Shown here in pieces: positions 25,582 through 37,498 of a stretch of DNA of 64,000 bases (positions are counted from its first letter, which is position 1; each line of letters begins with the position of its first letter). Below the pieces are notes generated by a model. The model was not told where the DNA came from. It saw nothing but the letters and a program-made list of their open reading frames with translations, and did no database searches. The stretch is from Excoecaria cochinchinensis (lineage: Eukaryota; Streptophyta; Magnoliopsida; Malpighiales; Euphorbiaceae). Made by a program: the position numbers and the translations under genes. The stretch spans positions 10,098,501 through 10,162,500 of the forward strand of contig CANTUQ010000050.1 of NCBI GenBank assembly GCA_947683425.1, given 5' to 3'.

Positions 25582-26433
25582 TTTTCTTTAACCTGTACAT
25601 AAAAAAAAATTGTATAACTAGAAAAACTTGAGCTATTTCATTGAATTTTTATGTTAGTTAAACCTATTACTAGAGTACTCAGGCTAAGAAGACAAATATA
25701 TATTAACCCATGTGACAGTGGCACAACAATGGTCTATACCCCTACGAAAAGTTATGATTTCATTAAAATTTGTAACCTAAGTCTTCCAATAGATAATTAG
25801 AAATAATAACAACTACAGAGATTGAAAATTAATTCAAGGGCAGCAACTAGTTACAGAACTTATATTCATTGTGATGTATCACCAGGGGCATTAACAGTAG
25901 GCATATACCAGAATAATCACCAGGGGCAGCGACCAGATTGGACAAAAGCATAGATACTAAAGAATACATGAATAGAAATGGAAAGAGGCATTCCCAACAA
26001 AGTACATAGACAGACCACATTTGGATATTTAAAGCATATATGGGAAAGAACAAAGCCAGAAGGGTGGATTTTCAATTGGATTTATCAGCCAATGTGCATA
26101 ATGAAAGAGCAGATCAGGAATCTAAAACTGGAACAAAACTGAAGAGTTATACTTTTACAAACACTGCCTCTATGGTGGATTTTTAATCTGAGGATAATTT
26201 GGAATAAAGTTGTGGAATTATTAGCTTTATATAACTCTGGTGAAATACCAACATGTCCTGATTATTTATATATATATATATAAAGTAAAATTACATAACA
26301 CTATATCATTAATTAGCTCTGTTGACAATTAGTTAACAATCAGCACCCAAGTCAAAAATGAAAACAATAATAATAATAATAACATAGAGGGTTCATTAAC
26401 ATACAAGCTGGAACAAGAAGCAGCAACAATATC

Positions 26434-26852
26434 CTGTTGGCCAAGAACTATAGATTCAATTTCCAAGGCATATCTTTGCTCTTGTTATACCATTTTTAGC
26501 GCAATCTTTTGCTTGCTTAAGCAATATTACATTCAAAAGTACGAAAGGGGAAGAGAAGGGGTAAGGCAGTAATTAAATAATTAAAGTTAGTTAGAGACAG
26601 CTTGAGGAAGGATTCTGTTATTCAAGTAGAGAATAGCTAGCAGAATTCTCTAATCCCTAAGTCCCACGCTTTCTTGACTGTTAGGCCTACCTTTTATATT
26701 TGCTTCATTATCAATGAGCATTATCAGAATTCTATTTTCCTCTCTAATCTCTTCTTCTATTCTCCTCCTTCCTTCATTATTCTCCCCTCAATTCCCTGTT
26801 TCCTCTAGTTTACTGTTTGATTAGCTAAGTTAGGATTTATTTACTCCTAACA
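26434..26852 (-). repeat. Possible LTR remnant inside the Harbinger element
   Basis: Read on the minus strand, a segment starting TGTTAGGAGTAAATAAATCC at 26852 resembles a copia LTR. Just beyond it comes ATGGTATAACAAGAGCA, similar to a Met-type PBS. No matching target duplication was found, so the left boundary is a guess. Confidence 0.3.
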
Positions 26853-27919
26853 GTAACCCAGTATGTCAGTGGCATAAGAAGTATGCAGATGTGTGCGCAT
26901 GCAGAGAGAAAAAAGAAAACTATCTTCTCTATTACAAATTAGCTGATGAACCCAAAACATGATCTCTGACTGATTGCCAACATTTTAAATATTAATAATG
27001 TGTAATCTCAAGATATGGGAAATTCCCTCATTCATTTTAGGCAAAAGCACTAATTTTTACCAGAGTGCAAAAATTTGGTCATACAAATATACTCATCCTC
27101 TCTGAAAGAAATACAGAAGTACAGGTTACTTAAAAGATATATACATCAAATAAAACAACCTAACAGTTTGTTTAGATGTCAAAGAAATGTTTGAATCCAG
27201 ATTCAGGTGTCTCCCACAGTTAAATTAAAATATGAAAGATTAGGAACAGAGATGGCAATCTCAGCTTGCTGAATTGATCAGAAGAAGTAATGCCCACAGA
27301 AGCTACGCCAATTAGCATACTCATTATTAAATAATAAATAATTATTCCATAGATTATTCAACTAAGTTTATTCCATAAATTATTCAACTAAACAGAGAAG
27401 AAAAATCTAAAAGTACCCAAAACAGAAGAGCAACAAATTCGAGATCTGAAAACAAAACCATCAAATAGATAAATGAAAGATCAAAATCGACAAAAAAAAG
27501 AGAACAGAGACCAAATTCATCTTCTCACAAAACCGAAATCAAAACCAAAAAGCGAAAATCTAGATAGAATGATGAGTTACTCACCGTTAAAAAGAGAGGA
27601 GAGAGCTTCGTTTTCGATCGGCGGCAATGGTGATTCCGATGGTAGCGAGACCGGCGATGGTGAGGTGAGACCGGCGATGGAGGTGAAGGAGGCGAAAGAG
27701 GCAGGGACGTGAGGGAGGCGAGGGAGGTGAAAAAACTGAATGGTAATCAGAAATACTATATAAATTTAAAGGATTGAAAAATACGTCAATAAATGTATTC
27801 AGTATTACTGTTGTATTTAACATTACAATACAGTATAAATGTATTACATCAACAAATAAAGTATTCAATACTAACTTAATTACATTACAATACAAACCCA
27901 CCTACCAAACACACCCTAA

Positions 27920-28184
27920 AAGTTTGGCCACTCATGACCATGAACAAAGAAAGACAATAATATCTGTAAAAATTTCTCTAGTTGAACTCCCCCCCTCCCA
28001 CATAAAAGAAGAAGATGTCCTATATGGAGAACATCCTAAATTCGAGAAAATATTCCTAATCAAGATAATTATGGAAAAATAAAATTAGAAAATAAATACA
28101 ATTCAAAAACTCCAAAATAACTGTCATCTAATCCCTAATTTATAATCTAAGAATCCTCCAAAAGTCACCTGGAACATAACGGGC
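27920..28184. repeat. Upstream flank of protease copy 2, continued
   Basis: Matches 4850-5115 of unit 1. It runs without interruption into the gypsy fossil at 28185, giving the empty site for the Sirevirus insertion. Confidence 0.85.
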
Positions 28185-29366
28185 GGCTAGGTTGGATTTG
28201 AACATGAAATAGAATAATCAGCTTAACTTTGCACTTTCGACTTTTGTTTAGTCTTGCCCAAGTCTAAAGTACGAATTTGCCAAAATCGGCTATTTTGCAT
28301 CCAATCCATCCCGAAAACCAAAGGCACCCCAAATTTGCTCTAATCAAGTTCAAAATGTTTCCTTCTCACAAATTATGTCCTGCAATAGTCAACATCACAA
28401 AAACAAGTAAAAAGCTCCAAATTGAATCAAAATCAATATATAAAAATATGCAAATATCAAGTATAAAAATGCAATTTTGACTATTTAACAATAGACTCAA
28501 TTTTCGACACTTTCTAAATCATATTACTCTTCATGGTGAAATCTTCAGAAATAAATTTTCTCCCACGTTGTACTCGATATCTTTTCTCTTCATATCTGTA
28601 TAACTTTTTTTGTTTATCTTGAGCTGACATCAGTCTACTTTTGATAAGCTAAATTTTATTAGTGGTCAACTGCATGATCTTTAGACCCATTAGCTTTCTT
28701 TCCGAATCTTCTTACCTACATATTGGCATTCTTTATTTTCTTCCACATAATGCTTCCTAAGGTGCCATGCTAAGACTTGAATGAAATATGTTATTATTTG
28801 CAAATTCCATTAATGGAAAATGTTTATTACAACTTTCCTTAAATTCCATTTCTTAACATGTACTCTAAAGTCTAAGTGGTATGATAAGATTGACTATCTA
28901 TTTGTGGGTGGAAGGACTTGTTGAACTTTAGATTGATGCCCAAGGTATGCCGCCAACTTGGCCAAAACCTAAATGTAAATCTTGAATCTCTATAAAAAAT
29001 AATTGATATTGGAGCACCATGAAGTCTCACTATCTCATTCACATAAATTTTTGCCTATTTGTCTGAGGAATAATTCTTTTTTTTATTATTATTATTGATA
29101 GAAAATAAGCTAACTTAGTCAATCTATCCATTATTACCAAAATCGAACCATGCCCCTGTTAAGTGTGAGGCAAACTAAACACAAAATCCACAACAACGCG
29201 CTCTTACTTCCACTATCGAATAGGAAGATGCTGCAGCGAACCTAGTGTAGATTGATGTTCTATTTTGACTTACAGGCATACTAAGTACTTTGCTACAAAA
29301 TCTCCTACATCCTTCTTCATACATTGCCAACAATGCGAAACCCCTTTTTGTTAATGTGGATGATAA
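28185..29366 (-). pseudogene. Fossil Ty3/gypsy integrase fragment (unit 2, uninterrupted)
   Basis: Minus-strand integrase remnants colinear with 14427-15397 plus 17837-18037. The HSTLGMAPYEALYG-type segment is at about 28741-28816, the DRLTKLAYF-type segment at about 29098-29146, and the zinc-region remnant at about 29170-29340. Frameshifts and stops throughout. It shows what the locus looked like before the hAT and Sirevirus insertions in unit 1. Similarity to the other unit ends near 29366. Confidence 0.75.
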
Positions 29367-29659
29367 TGATATGGTAGATCTTTGCAATGTACTGAATTAG
29401 TTAGCTATAAAAGAATTATTTCATGCCAAATGAACATAATTAATAGTTGAAAGCTATGTTTGATTCATTGTATTGCACATGGGATATGATAATATAGTAC
29501 AAGCTAATACAGTAGACCATGTTTGGCTAATTTTTTTAGAAAAGAATATAGGATATTTTTGTAATATGGTAAACACGGTATTATTTCCATCAATCCAAAC
29601 TATCGCTGACTCTCTGCTGAATTCGTCATCTCAATACCGGCATCTGTTTTGAAGGTTCT

Positions 29660-30146
29660 TGATAAAGCACGAAATGGTCTTTTTTTAAAGAAGAGGAGAG
29701 CAGACTGATCTGTGGTGTGAGATCCGATCGGATGAATAGATCCTGCAAGAGAAAGAGCCCAGTCGGACCAGGCGTAAGCACTCCGAAGCTTAAGTTAGTA
29801 GCTTTTAGAGAGAGAATGCTTAGAGATAGAATGCTAGAGATTTAATATCTGGAGCCATCGTTGGTTGGGCTATTTATATGAGATGATTGAGGGGCACTTG
29901 AGTGCCTGGAGAGTGATTATTGGCAGTTAGAGTAGGTATTCGGCGACATGATTGGGAGCAGATGGCAGGCATGGGCGCTGCCTTGTGTCAGGCGGCTGAT
30001 GGAACTGGCGGTCACATCAGCCGATCGGGCATGTGCGCTGCCTAGGAGCTCGTGCCTGCTACTCTTGATTGTTGGGCCTTGGGCCTTGCCAGTTAAGTGG
30101 GCCGACTGGATGGGCCTTAGAGCAAATGATATTTGCTGTGTTATCA
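29660..30146 (-). repeat. 3' LTR of the gypsy element
   Basis: 487 bp, the copy next to the polypurine tract. It matches 39336-39822 with no net length difference. Confidence 0.95.
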
Positions 30147-30159
30147 CTTGTCCCCCCTC
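30147..30159 (-). other. Polypurine tract of the gypsy element
   Basis: On the minus strand GAGGGGGGACAAG abuts the 3' LTR. This is the plus-strand DNA primer site and fixes the element's orientation. Confidence 0.85.
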
Positions 30160-30430
30160 AACAGGTCCGATCGGGCATGAATTTGCCTTTGGTGATTTCA
30201 TTCGGATGGAGTCAGTTCTGAATTTTTTCGATCCGAAATCGCGTGTTAGCGAGATTTTTGAATTGGTGATACGCTTTTTCTGAAGAGACGTGCCTGCTTG
30301 GACAGCTGTTTTCATCTAATGTTGCGCGTGCTCCGAGGGTGACGCTTCATTCTACGTACAGCCATAATGCCTTTAACACGTGGCATTCTTCTAGTGGCGA
30401 GACGTTTGGCATGCTCCAGAAGCTCTGGCC

Positions 30431-30438
30431 TATAAATA
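30431..30438 (+). promoter_or_regulatory. TATA box for the antisense gene
   Basis: TATAAATA (in CCTATAAATAGGGG) lies 250 bp upstream of the antisense ATG at 30688, a strong plant TATA match. A GTAAGT at 30573 and a TTCAG acceptor near 30645 could bound a 5' UTR intron. Confidence 0.65.
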
Positions 30439-30687
30439 GGGGATTTCTGAAGAATTTTTTCTTTACTTTTTGCAAACCCCTAGCGAAGCTCTGCCAAAAT
30501 TCTTTCTCAACTCCCAGATTTTCGCAATCGCTCCTTGCTCCTTCTTCAAATTTCCTAAGTCCCTTTTACCAAGTAAGTAACTCCTCCCTTTTGCTTTCTC
30601 GCTTTTAGTTTGCCTTTCATTCTCCTCCTGCATTCATCCATTCAGGAATTATGGATTTGCATATTTCCCCCCTTCCTCTTGTTAAGA

Positions 30688-33190
30688 ATGGCCTTCAGTA
30701 GTGGCAAAGTACTAGACAGGAGCTTCTTGAACGGGTACAGAAACAGGCCAGCGGTTGAGTTATGCTCCCGATTGACCAACGAGGAGGTGGCTGAGGTCCC
30801 TGCCAAGTTCGGCTTTCCTGATGACATTCTTGTAGCATCGTGCCCAGATTCGATGGCAGTGACAGAGGGGCCCTTTAGGGAGCATAAAAATGAGTGGTTC
30901 ATCTGCCACCGTTGGAGTTTGGATACAGGAATACATCTTCCCTTCGGCGCTTTTGAGATAGCCGTGCTAGAGGGGTATAGCGTCGCTCCTTATCAGCTAC
31001 ATCCAAATGGATGGAGGAGCGTGGCTTGCTTTAAAATTCTGTGCATCGTAGAAGGAGCGGCAGCAACGCTCGACCTCTTCACACATTTTCTTTTATATCT
31101 CGTGCCGAAGCGACGGATCGAAATTCTTCTTCACAAGCTGACCAAAGAAGAATTTTATTAACATTCCCACCTCGATGAAGGGCTTCAGAGAGAGGTATTT
31201 CCTGCTGAGAAGAAGTGGTAGATTCAGGTTGAGCTTGGCTCGATCATCGGGGTTTAATGTCTTGAAGGACCAGGCCGTTGGTCAGCCTATGTATGAGGCT
31301 GACATCAAAATACTGATGGATGCCATAGCGAGGAATGGGGGACCTTTCAAGTCCAAGCAGCTGCTGGAGGCACTTCAGGGGCCCTCCATTCTTAGAGCTG
31401 CTCCAAACGCTGAAGCTGCTGCCGTCGCAGAACGTGAGCATTAGGATCGGCAGAGTAAAATAACATGAAGTATTAAACACGCATTGCATGAAGCATGAAG
31501 CATGTGCTTTGAAAAAGAACTTATCTTATGTTTGTTTTTGTTGCAGCTGAGATGGCTAGTGGGAGTGCTGCGTCCAAACAGCTCGGCGAGCGGATCCGAC
31601 TGAAGCACGAGGCCGATCGAAAAGCCCAAGAGCAGAGAAAAAGGAGGAAGTTGGTGTCTTCTGCAGAACTGTAAGCCTCTCGGGGGGCGGCTGGTGCCTC
31701 TTTAGCTACCGCTCCTATTGCGGCTGTCCCAATCTCCTCCGCCCTTCTGGTTGCTGCTGTCATAGCTGAATCCGTCATCGATCCTGCACCTATGGCGCCT
31801 CAGCGTCAGCCCTTGGGACTGCAAGATGAGTCTAATGAGGATAATGTGCCCATCATCCAGACTTTTAGAGAGGTGGCGTAGGGGGTTCTGAACGAGGAGG
31901 CCCGAAGGAAGGCTGACGAGGCCGCTCGGAAGAGGGCTGCTGACATAATAGCCAGGTTGAATGCCAGGGTGGCTGCTAAAGGCAAGGCCATTTAGCAGAG
32001 TGCTCGGTTGGAGCCGTCAAGACAATCGGACAGGCGACCCGCTCCCTTAAAGGAGTTCTTGAAAAAGAACTTCGGCAGTGACTGGTCACCAAGCAGAGTG
32101 GCTGGTTATATCTGTCGAGGCCTCCTTCGGGATGATGATCTTAAGGACATCGGGGACGCCAATCAGCTTAGTAGAGAGTGCAGCACAATCAGCCACCAAT
32201 TAATAGATGTAAGTCCTCGCCGTTTCATGTTATTTGGGATCGTTAATATCCCATTGCTTGGTTTAATTGCCCTTTCTTTTTGCGTTGACGGCCAGGAGGA
32301 CTCAGCGACTATACCAAATGGCTGGCCTTTGGAAGGGAAGAGCAGAGGAGGGTGCCAAGGCTAAGGCGGAGGTAGACACTCGCTGTGAGGCTGCTCAGAA
32401 GGAGGCCTCCGCCCGTCGAGCTGAACTGGCTGATCTGAAGTGGTAGTCCTCTGCTTCCCAATCGGAGACAGTGGCTCTGAGGAAAGAGGCTCATCAAAAG
32501 GCTCAGGAGTTAAAAGCCCGACAGAGCGAGGCTGATAGACTGAGGGGCGAAATTGCCTGCCTCTCTGCCGAGAATGCCCAGTGCAGGCGGTTCGAGACAG
32601 ACGCGACCAGACTGGATGCTGAGTGCAGAGAGTTGGCTGCCGAGAATGCCAAACTGAAGATAGAGGGCGAGCGACTGTGCAAAGAGGGGGAGTCTCCGAG
32701 GACGTCATTGGAGGAGATGGAGGCCTCCTAGGCAAAGAGGCTCGAAGAGGAGCTTGCCGCTCAGAAAGAGCGCCTTCTTGATGAGCTAGCAGAGGCTCAA
32801 GTACAATTGCTATCCCGGTTAATTCATGAGGCTGGGAAGCGCTTTCCTGGTGCTGAACTAGATTGGTTGGATGATCCGGCAGCGCTGCTTACTCCTCCAA
32901 GTAGCGATGATGAAGAGGGCGCTCCTGAGGGGGAGGTGTCCGAGAGAGCCTCAGGGAGAGATCCTTCGCCTCCAGAGGATAATCAAGAGGCCCCAGTCGA
33001 AGCCGAGTCTGCAATGTCTCCGCTACTTGAAGCCGGGGCTGTGATGTCTCCACCAGCGGGGCCTATTTCTGAAGGGGGAGCAGGGCCTTCACTGCCTATT
33101 ACTGACCCTTCTCAAGCCACTGCTAATCCTAATGCCGAGCAGACTGTCGATCCTCCTGGCAATGTAGATATTGTAGACATAGAGGCTTAG
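30688..33190 (+). pseudogene. Antisense gene of the Tat gypsy element (Transposase_28-like plus coiled coil), degenerate
   Basis: Runs opposite to gag-pol. The ATG at 30688 opens a frame to 31161 whose N-terminal region resembles the plant 'putative gypsy type transposon' domain (RLTNEEVAEVPAKFGFPDD, HLPFGAFEIAVLEGY). After a frameshift the frame 31175-31433 continues. Intron-like breaks follow at 31434-31546 (GTGAGC...TTGCAG) and about 32209-32295 (GTAAGT...GCCAG). The middle and end are Ala/Glu/Lys/Arg-rich with heptad character (about 31560-32000 and 32340-32810), then an acidic Pro/Ser tail to the stop at 33188-33190. In-frame stops at 31672, 31879, 31993, 32444 and 32729. Its role in the element is unknown; antisense ORFs at this place are known in Tat elements. 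Confidence 0.7.
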
Positions 33191-33215
33191 TATAGGAGCT
33201 TAGATTAGCTTTGCT

Positions 33216-33239
33216 TCCCCACCCCCCCCCCCCCCCCCA
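33216..33239. repeat. Poly-C tract
   Basis: A run of C broken by a single A, just after the antisense stop codon, followed by a T-run. Prone to slippage and assembly error. Confidence 0.8.
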
Positions 33240-33305
33240 CACCTTTTTTTTTTATTCTTTGTCTTCGTGAAAATTCTTTGTAAATTGTACAGTTGAGACT
33301 TCCTT

Positions 33306-33311
33306 AATAAA
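33306..33311 (+). terminator. PolyA signal for the antisense gene
   Basis: AATAAA lies 116 bases after the antisense stop codon, in the T-rich context expected of a 3' end. Confidence 0.5.
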
Positions 33312-33514
33312 GTTGCATTTTTCTGCAAAGTGTTAATTTGCATAGTCATAGCAATCAAGAACACAAGCATCCGCATTGAATTCGTCAGTATAATCGAGCT
33401 AGGTACTACTCATAAAATTGCATAAAAATTACAAGTACTTCCTGAATCAAAATAGCCCTCAAGTCCAGTGGCCGATCGGCTCAATCTGGCTTGGGGCGTA
33501 TACCATAACCCTCA

Positions 33515-34145
33515 CATTTTTGGTTCGAAATGAGTGTCGAACCTAGCGTATGAGCCCTTCGAATTGCATGAAAATTGCATAATCGAGTTAAGTAATACTC
33601 GTAAAGTTGCATAAAATTTGCTAAGTCATAGCCTGCTAAAATGCATATAATTTGCTAATGCGAAACGTATGAATGCATCTGATATACTTCCTGAATTGGA
33701 GTGACTCTTTGTCTTAAGTTAACCATAACTCTCGCATTTTTGATTCGGGATGGGCGTCGAACCTAGCGGATGAGCTTATCCTGGAAACAAATAAATACGA
33801 TTCAACTTTTGCATCTTCGGCCTGGGACAAACTTCAAGCCTAACGAGTAAGCTGCTTGACCTTCACATTTTCAGTTCGGGATGGGCATCGAACTCAGTGA
33901 AGAAGAGTCCGTATTTTCGGATCGGGATGGACATCGATCCTAATGGATGGGATCGACATAAGGTTCATGATTTTCGAATCTTTGGATCGGGACGATCGTC
34001 GATCCTAATAGTCGAACTGTCGAGAGTTTTCTTCTGTCCATATCTTGGGATCGGGAATTGTATTGATCCTAACGGGCTTTGTACCTGTAAAGGGATAAGT
34101 TCCAACTTTCGCATTTTTGGCTCGGGATGGTTGTCGAGCCTAGCA
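33515..34145. repeat. Array of diverged hairpin-forming repeats in the gypsy element
   Basis: About seven spaced copies of a unit like TTTTCGGATCGGGATGGACA followed by TCGATCCTAACG. They lie at about 33521, 33741, 33812 (weak), 33867, 33911, 33985, 34046 and 34105. In most copies the two halves are complementary (GGATCG...CGATCC, GTTCG...CGAAC, GCTCG...CGAGC), so each can fold into a short hairpin, and several keep pairing by paired changes. It lies between integrase and the antisense gene, where Tat elements often carry tandem repeats. Confidence 0.75.
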
Positions 34146-34230
34146 TTTAAGTCATATTATGCATAAATTAAACAAAGAAGGAAGAAAAACCTTTTTATTA
34201 ATCAGACATTTGTCAAATTTTGATACATCA

Positions 34231-35310
34231 CTATAAATGATACTTTTTTAGCACTTCGACATTCCAGCTTATAGGGATGTCATGCCCTTCTATAGTTCGG
34301 AGCCTATATGCGCTTGGACTTAAAACTTTGGAGACCTCATAGGGCCCTTCCCAGTTTGGCATCAGCTTGCCCACTCCGGCGTTTCCTGACCCAAGGTCCG
34401 CTTTTTTGAGCACCAGATTGCCGACATTGAAGGTCCTGGGCCTCACCTTAGCATTGTGGTACCGGGCAACTCTCTGCTTATAGGCTACGATCTTGGTGTA
34501 GGCGTCCTCCCTCTTTTCTTCTATTAGATCGAGATCTTGGCGTCTTTTTTGAGGGTTCATCTGCTCGGAATAAAGCACCGATCGGTAAGACGGGAGGCCG
34601 ACCTCTACTGGTATAATTTCTTTGGAGCCGTAGACAAGGGAGAATGGCGTTTGATGAGTGCCCGTCCTTGGCGAAGTTCTGTATGACCACAGCCCAGTCG
34701 CTTTTTCAACCCTTCCAAGATGGTCCGATTGGAGACTTCAGTCATTCCGTTGCTTTAGGGATGAGTGACTGACGTGAACCTCAGTTTGATGTTTAGGCCT
34801 TGGCAAAAATTTCTGAAAATGGAGCTGTCGAACTGCTTGCCATTATCTGCAATGAAACATTGGGTAAGCCATACCTGCAGATGATGTTCTTCCAGGTGAA
34901 GTTCTTGACCCTTTCGGCTGTGATTGTGGCTACTGGTTCAGCCTCAATCCATTTGGAAAAGTGGTCGACTGCTACTATGAGGAACTTCATCTGCTTTTTG
35001 CCTTGGGGAAAGAGTCACAAAATATCGAGGCCCCACTGATCAAATGGCCAGGCTATGCCGATCGGCTGTTGGTCTATTCCGTACTGCCTTATGATCCTCC
35101 CATGTACTTGACGTTGCGGGCATTTCCTCACTTTTTCTTGAGCATTTTTGCACATGCTGGGCCAGTAGTACCCCGTCTGGAGGGCCTTTTTCACTATCGC
35201 TCTGCTCGCCTCGTATGCACCGCATATGCCTTCATGGAGCTCTCTGAGGACGTAGTCTCCCTTCTCCCCCGTCACGCATTTGAGCCAAGGGTGGCTGAAA
35301 GCTTTCTTAT
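34231..35310 (-). pseudogene. Gypsy integrase, degenerate
   Basis: Zinc region at about 35080-35280 (LRELHEG...YYWPSMCKNA...CPQRQ). The expected His-Cys set is damaged: a His is Tyr and the last Cys is Arg. The core starts at WGLDIL (first catalytic Asp, about 35015-35030), then a stop, then VDHFSKWIEAEPV (34793-34990). A frameshift follows before the second Asp region. The C-terminal domain (NVGNLVLKKADLG...NWEGPYEVSKVL...WNVEVLKKYHL) is open in 34231-34578. Several stops and shifts make it non-functional. Confidence 0.85.
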
Positions 35311-36005
35311 ACAAATCACCGTTAATGATGGAATAATCAAGGGATTTCCGTGACACCTTTCGAGCTTCGTCTTTGTCCTCCGGCAGCTGGCCTGTTTGAA
35401 GGTACTGCTTAATTGGGCTCATCCAGGTTTCGTCTCCTTGATCGATCTCCATCATCTCTGGCTCGTCTAGGGAGGAGGAAGTTTGGTCGACAATGGCAAT
35501 GTTCTCCTCTATAACACTTTGTTCGTAGGCAGACATCTTTGCTAGCCAATCGGCCTCTGATGTTTGATCTCTTGACACCTTCTGGAGGACCCACTCTGAC
35601 CCAGTTTCCTCGAGTTTTGTGAAGGCAGCATTGACCTTGGCTAAGTACTGGATCATGTTGGCTTCCCTGGCCTCGAAGGTGCCTAAGACCTGGCTCGTTA
35701 TTAGCTAGGAGTCGCTCCTGATGACTACTGACTCCGGTCGAATTGCGTGGAGTACTTTACTGATGTAGTACACAGGCAGCTGTTGTATTCCTTCTTCTCG
35801 AACCAGGGCACCTGCAACAGCTTCCCTAGAGGTGGCCAGATAAAGGTATAGATTTTTACCTGGTATTGGTCGACTAAGCAGCGGCGGGTTGGTGAGAAAC
35901 ACTTTCAGCCCTTCAAAAGCTTGCTGGCAGTCTTTCCCTCAAATGAAGGTTTCACTCTTCCTCAGTTTTTTGAAAAAGGGGGTGCATCGCTTGGCTGAGG
36001 AGGAT
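35311..36005 (-). pseudogene. Gypsy RNase H region with internal deletion
   Basis: The first RNase H domain is recognisable (LYLYLATSREAVAGALVREEG...YYISKVL, 35705-35902). It passes directly, near 35740, into a segment (VVIRSDS, then LITSQVLGTFEAREANM) that belongs to the C-terminal half of the second, Tat-specific RNase H. The end of the first domain and the start of the second, with its first catalytic Asp, appear deleted. In-frame TAG at 35705-35707 and TGA at 35939-35941. Confidence 0.75.
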
Positions 36006-36949
36006 ATGAATCATCCCAAAGCTGTTATTTTTTTGTTTAGCTTCTGGACGTCCTTTATGCTCATGGGAGGCTGCATCTCGAGAATAGCCTTTATTTTTTT
36101 CAGATTAGCCTCAATCCCTCTTTGGGAGACCAGGAATCCTAAAAATTTCCCTAATGGTACTCCAAAAATGCACTTCTCGGGGTTGAGCTTCATCTGGAAT
36201 TTATTAAAGGTATCAAAAACTTTTGCCAGATCGACAAGGTGTTCTTCCGGGATTCGGCTTTTGACAATCATGTCATCTACGTATACTTTAACATTCTGCC
36301 CAATCTGGTCTTTGAAGATTTTATTCATAAGACGCTGGTACGTGGCCCCAGCGTTTTTTAGTTCGAACGGCATCACCTTGTAGCAAAAGGTTCCGTCGTC
36401 CGTAATAAAGCTAGTTTTCTCCTGATCCATGAGCCACATCAGGATCTCGTGGTAGCCGGTCTACGCGTCAAGAAGAGAGTAAATGGCATGGCCTGCAGTG
36501 GCATCCACCAACTGGTCTATGCTTGGCAGGAGGTAACTGTCTTTGGGACATGCTTTATTAAGGATGGTGAAGTCTACACACATCCGCAGCTTCCCCGACT
36601 TTTTCTTTACCAAAACCACATTGGCCAGCAATTCGGGATAGTCTACCTCTCGGATAGTTCCGGTCTTAAGTAGCCTATCCACTTCTTCAGAAATAAACTT
36701 CCTCCGGTCAGGTGCATGCCTCCTGAGCTTTTGTCGGACCGAAGGATGATTCGGGTCCACATTTAACTTGTGGGTGATCACTTTGGGGTCTATGCTAGGA
36801 ACGTCTTCTGGCCTCCAGGCGAAGGTCGCTTGATTTATCGTCAAGACCTGCATGATGGCTTCTTTTGTCTCCTTGCCCATGATGGTCCCAACTTGAACAT
36901 TTTTTCCTATGGCTAATGCCCTTGTCTTTGTCTCCTCGGTAGGGTCCAT
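36006..36949 (-). pseudogene. Gypsy reverse transcriptase, degenerate
   Basis: Starts MDPTEETKTRALAIGK, then LKTGTIREVDYPELLANVVLVKKKSGKLRMCVDF and the motif before the palm Asp (SLLDA). A TAG stop at 36461-36463 interrupts it. The frame resumes with TGYHEI and contains the catalytic YVDDMIVKS. TGA at 36011-36013 ends it where Arg is expected. RNA-dependent DNA polymerase of the element; not translatable intact. Confidence 0.9.
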
Positions 36950-36964
36950 CCGGAGTCTTTCTAC

Positions 36965-37456
36965 CTACTCTAACTGCTCTAGGCTGGGCTCCACGACAAG
37001 TGCCTCCCGTTGCTGCTTTATCATGGTGATGTAAGCTTCTCGGGATGCCTTCTGGTCGCCTCTCAAGATGGCGACACCTCCTTTTGTTGGGATCTTTATC
37101 ACCATGTATCGGATGCTGGTAACAGCTCCGGTTTGGAAAAGCAGCGGCCTGTCGAAGATGGCATTGTAGGCAAAAGTCATGTTAATAATCATAAAAGTTA
37201 CCTTGCATGCATGAGCGATTGCCTCTTGGCCTAACTCCACAAAGAGCTCCACCGGCCCAACTACTGGAATAGTGGCGCTGCCTAGTCCAGTTAGTGGTGT
37301 GGCGCACGGCTTCAGCTTTCCGATCGGGAGCCCCATTTCTCGGTAGGCCTGGAGAGTAAGGACGTTGACAGCACTGCCGTTGTCCACCAAAATTCTTTTG
37401 ACTTTGAAATTATTGATCCTAGCTCTTACAACGAGAGCGTCTTCATGTGGGAACAT
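36965..37456 (-). pseudogene. Gypsy aspartic protease region
   Basis: Open frame with a retropepsin-type active site ILVDNGSAVNVL (DNGS in place of the usual DTGS/DSGS; both forms occur in Tat elements) and the flap-side GLGSATIPVVGPVEL. Cleaves Gag-Pol in a working element. The upstream frame (37499-38395) is separated by a stop. Confidence 0.8.
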
Positions 37457-37498
37457 GATGTCTCGTGCGTTTTCGCTCGAGATGGTGACAGTGGCAGG

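Larger units (their letters stand above)
23713..27916 (-). mobile_element. PIF/Harbinger DNA transposon, inactivated
   Basis: 4204 bp with imperfect terminal inverted repeats (GGCTATGTTTGGTAAG on the left; GGGTGTGTTTGGTAGG reading in from the right). The 3-bp TAA duplication (23710-23712, 27917-27919) is typical of PIF/Harbinger. Unit 1 keeps the empty site near 4848-4855 (AATATAAAAGTTTGG). Both subterminal regions are rich in ATTGTATTGTAATG-like sequence. It carries a broken transposase on the minus strand. The Myb-like second ORF usual for this family is not recognised in 25600-27700, which looks like 5' leader and intron. Confidence 0.93.

Noticed and set aside
27473..27712. Possible second (Myb-like) ORF of the Harbinger element
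   Set aside because: Charged and Gly-rich with no tryptophan-spaced Myb helices; wrong strand relative to the transposase; too short.
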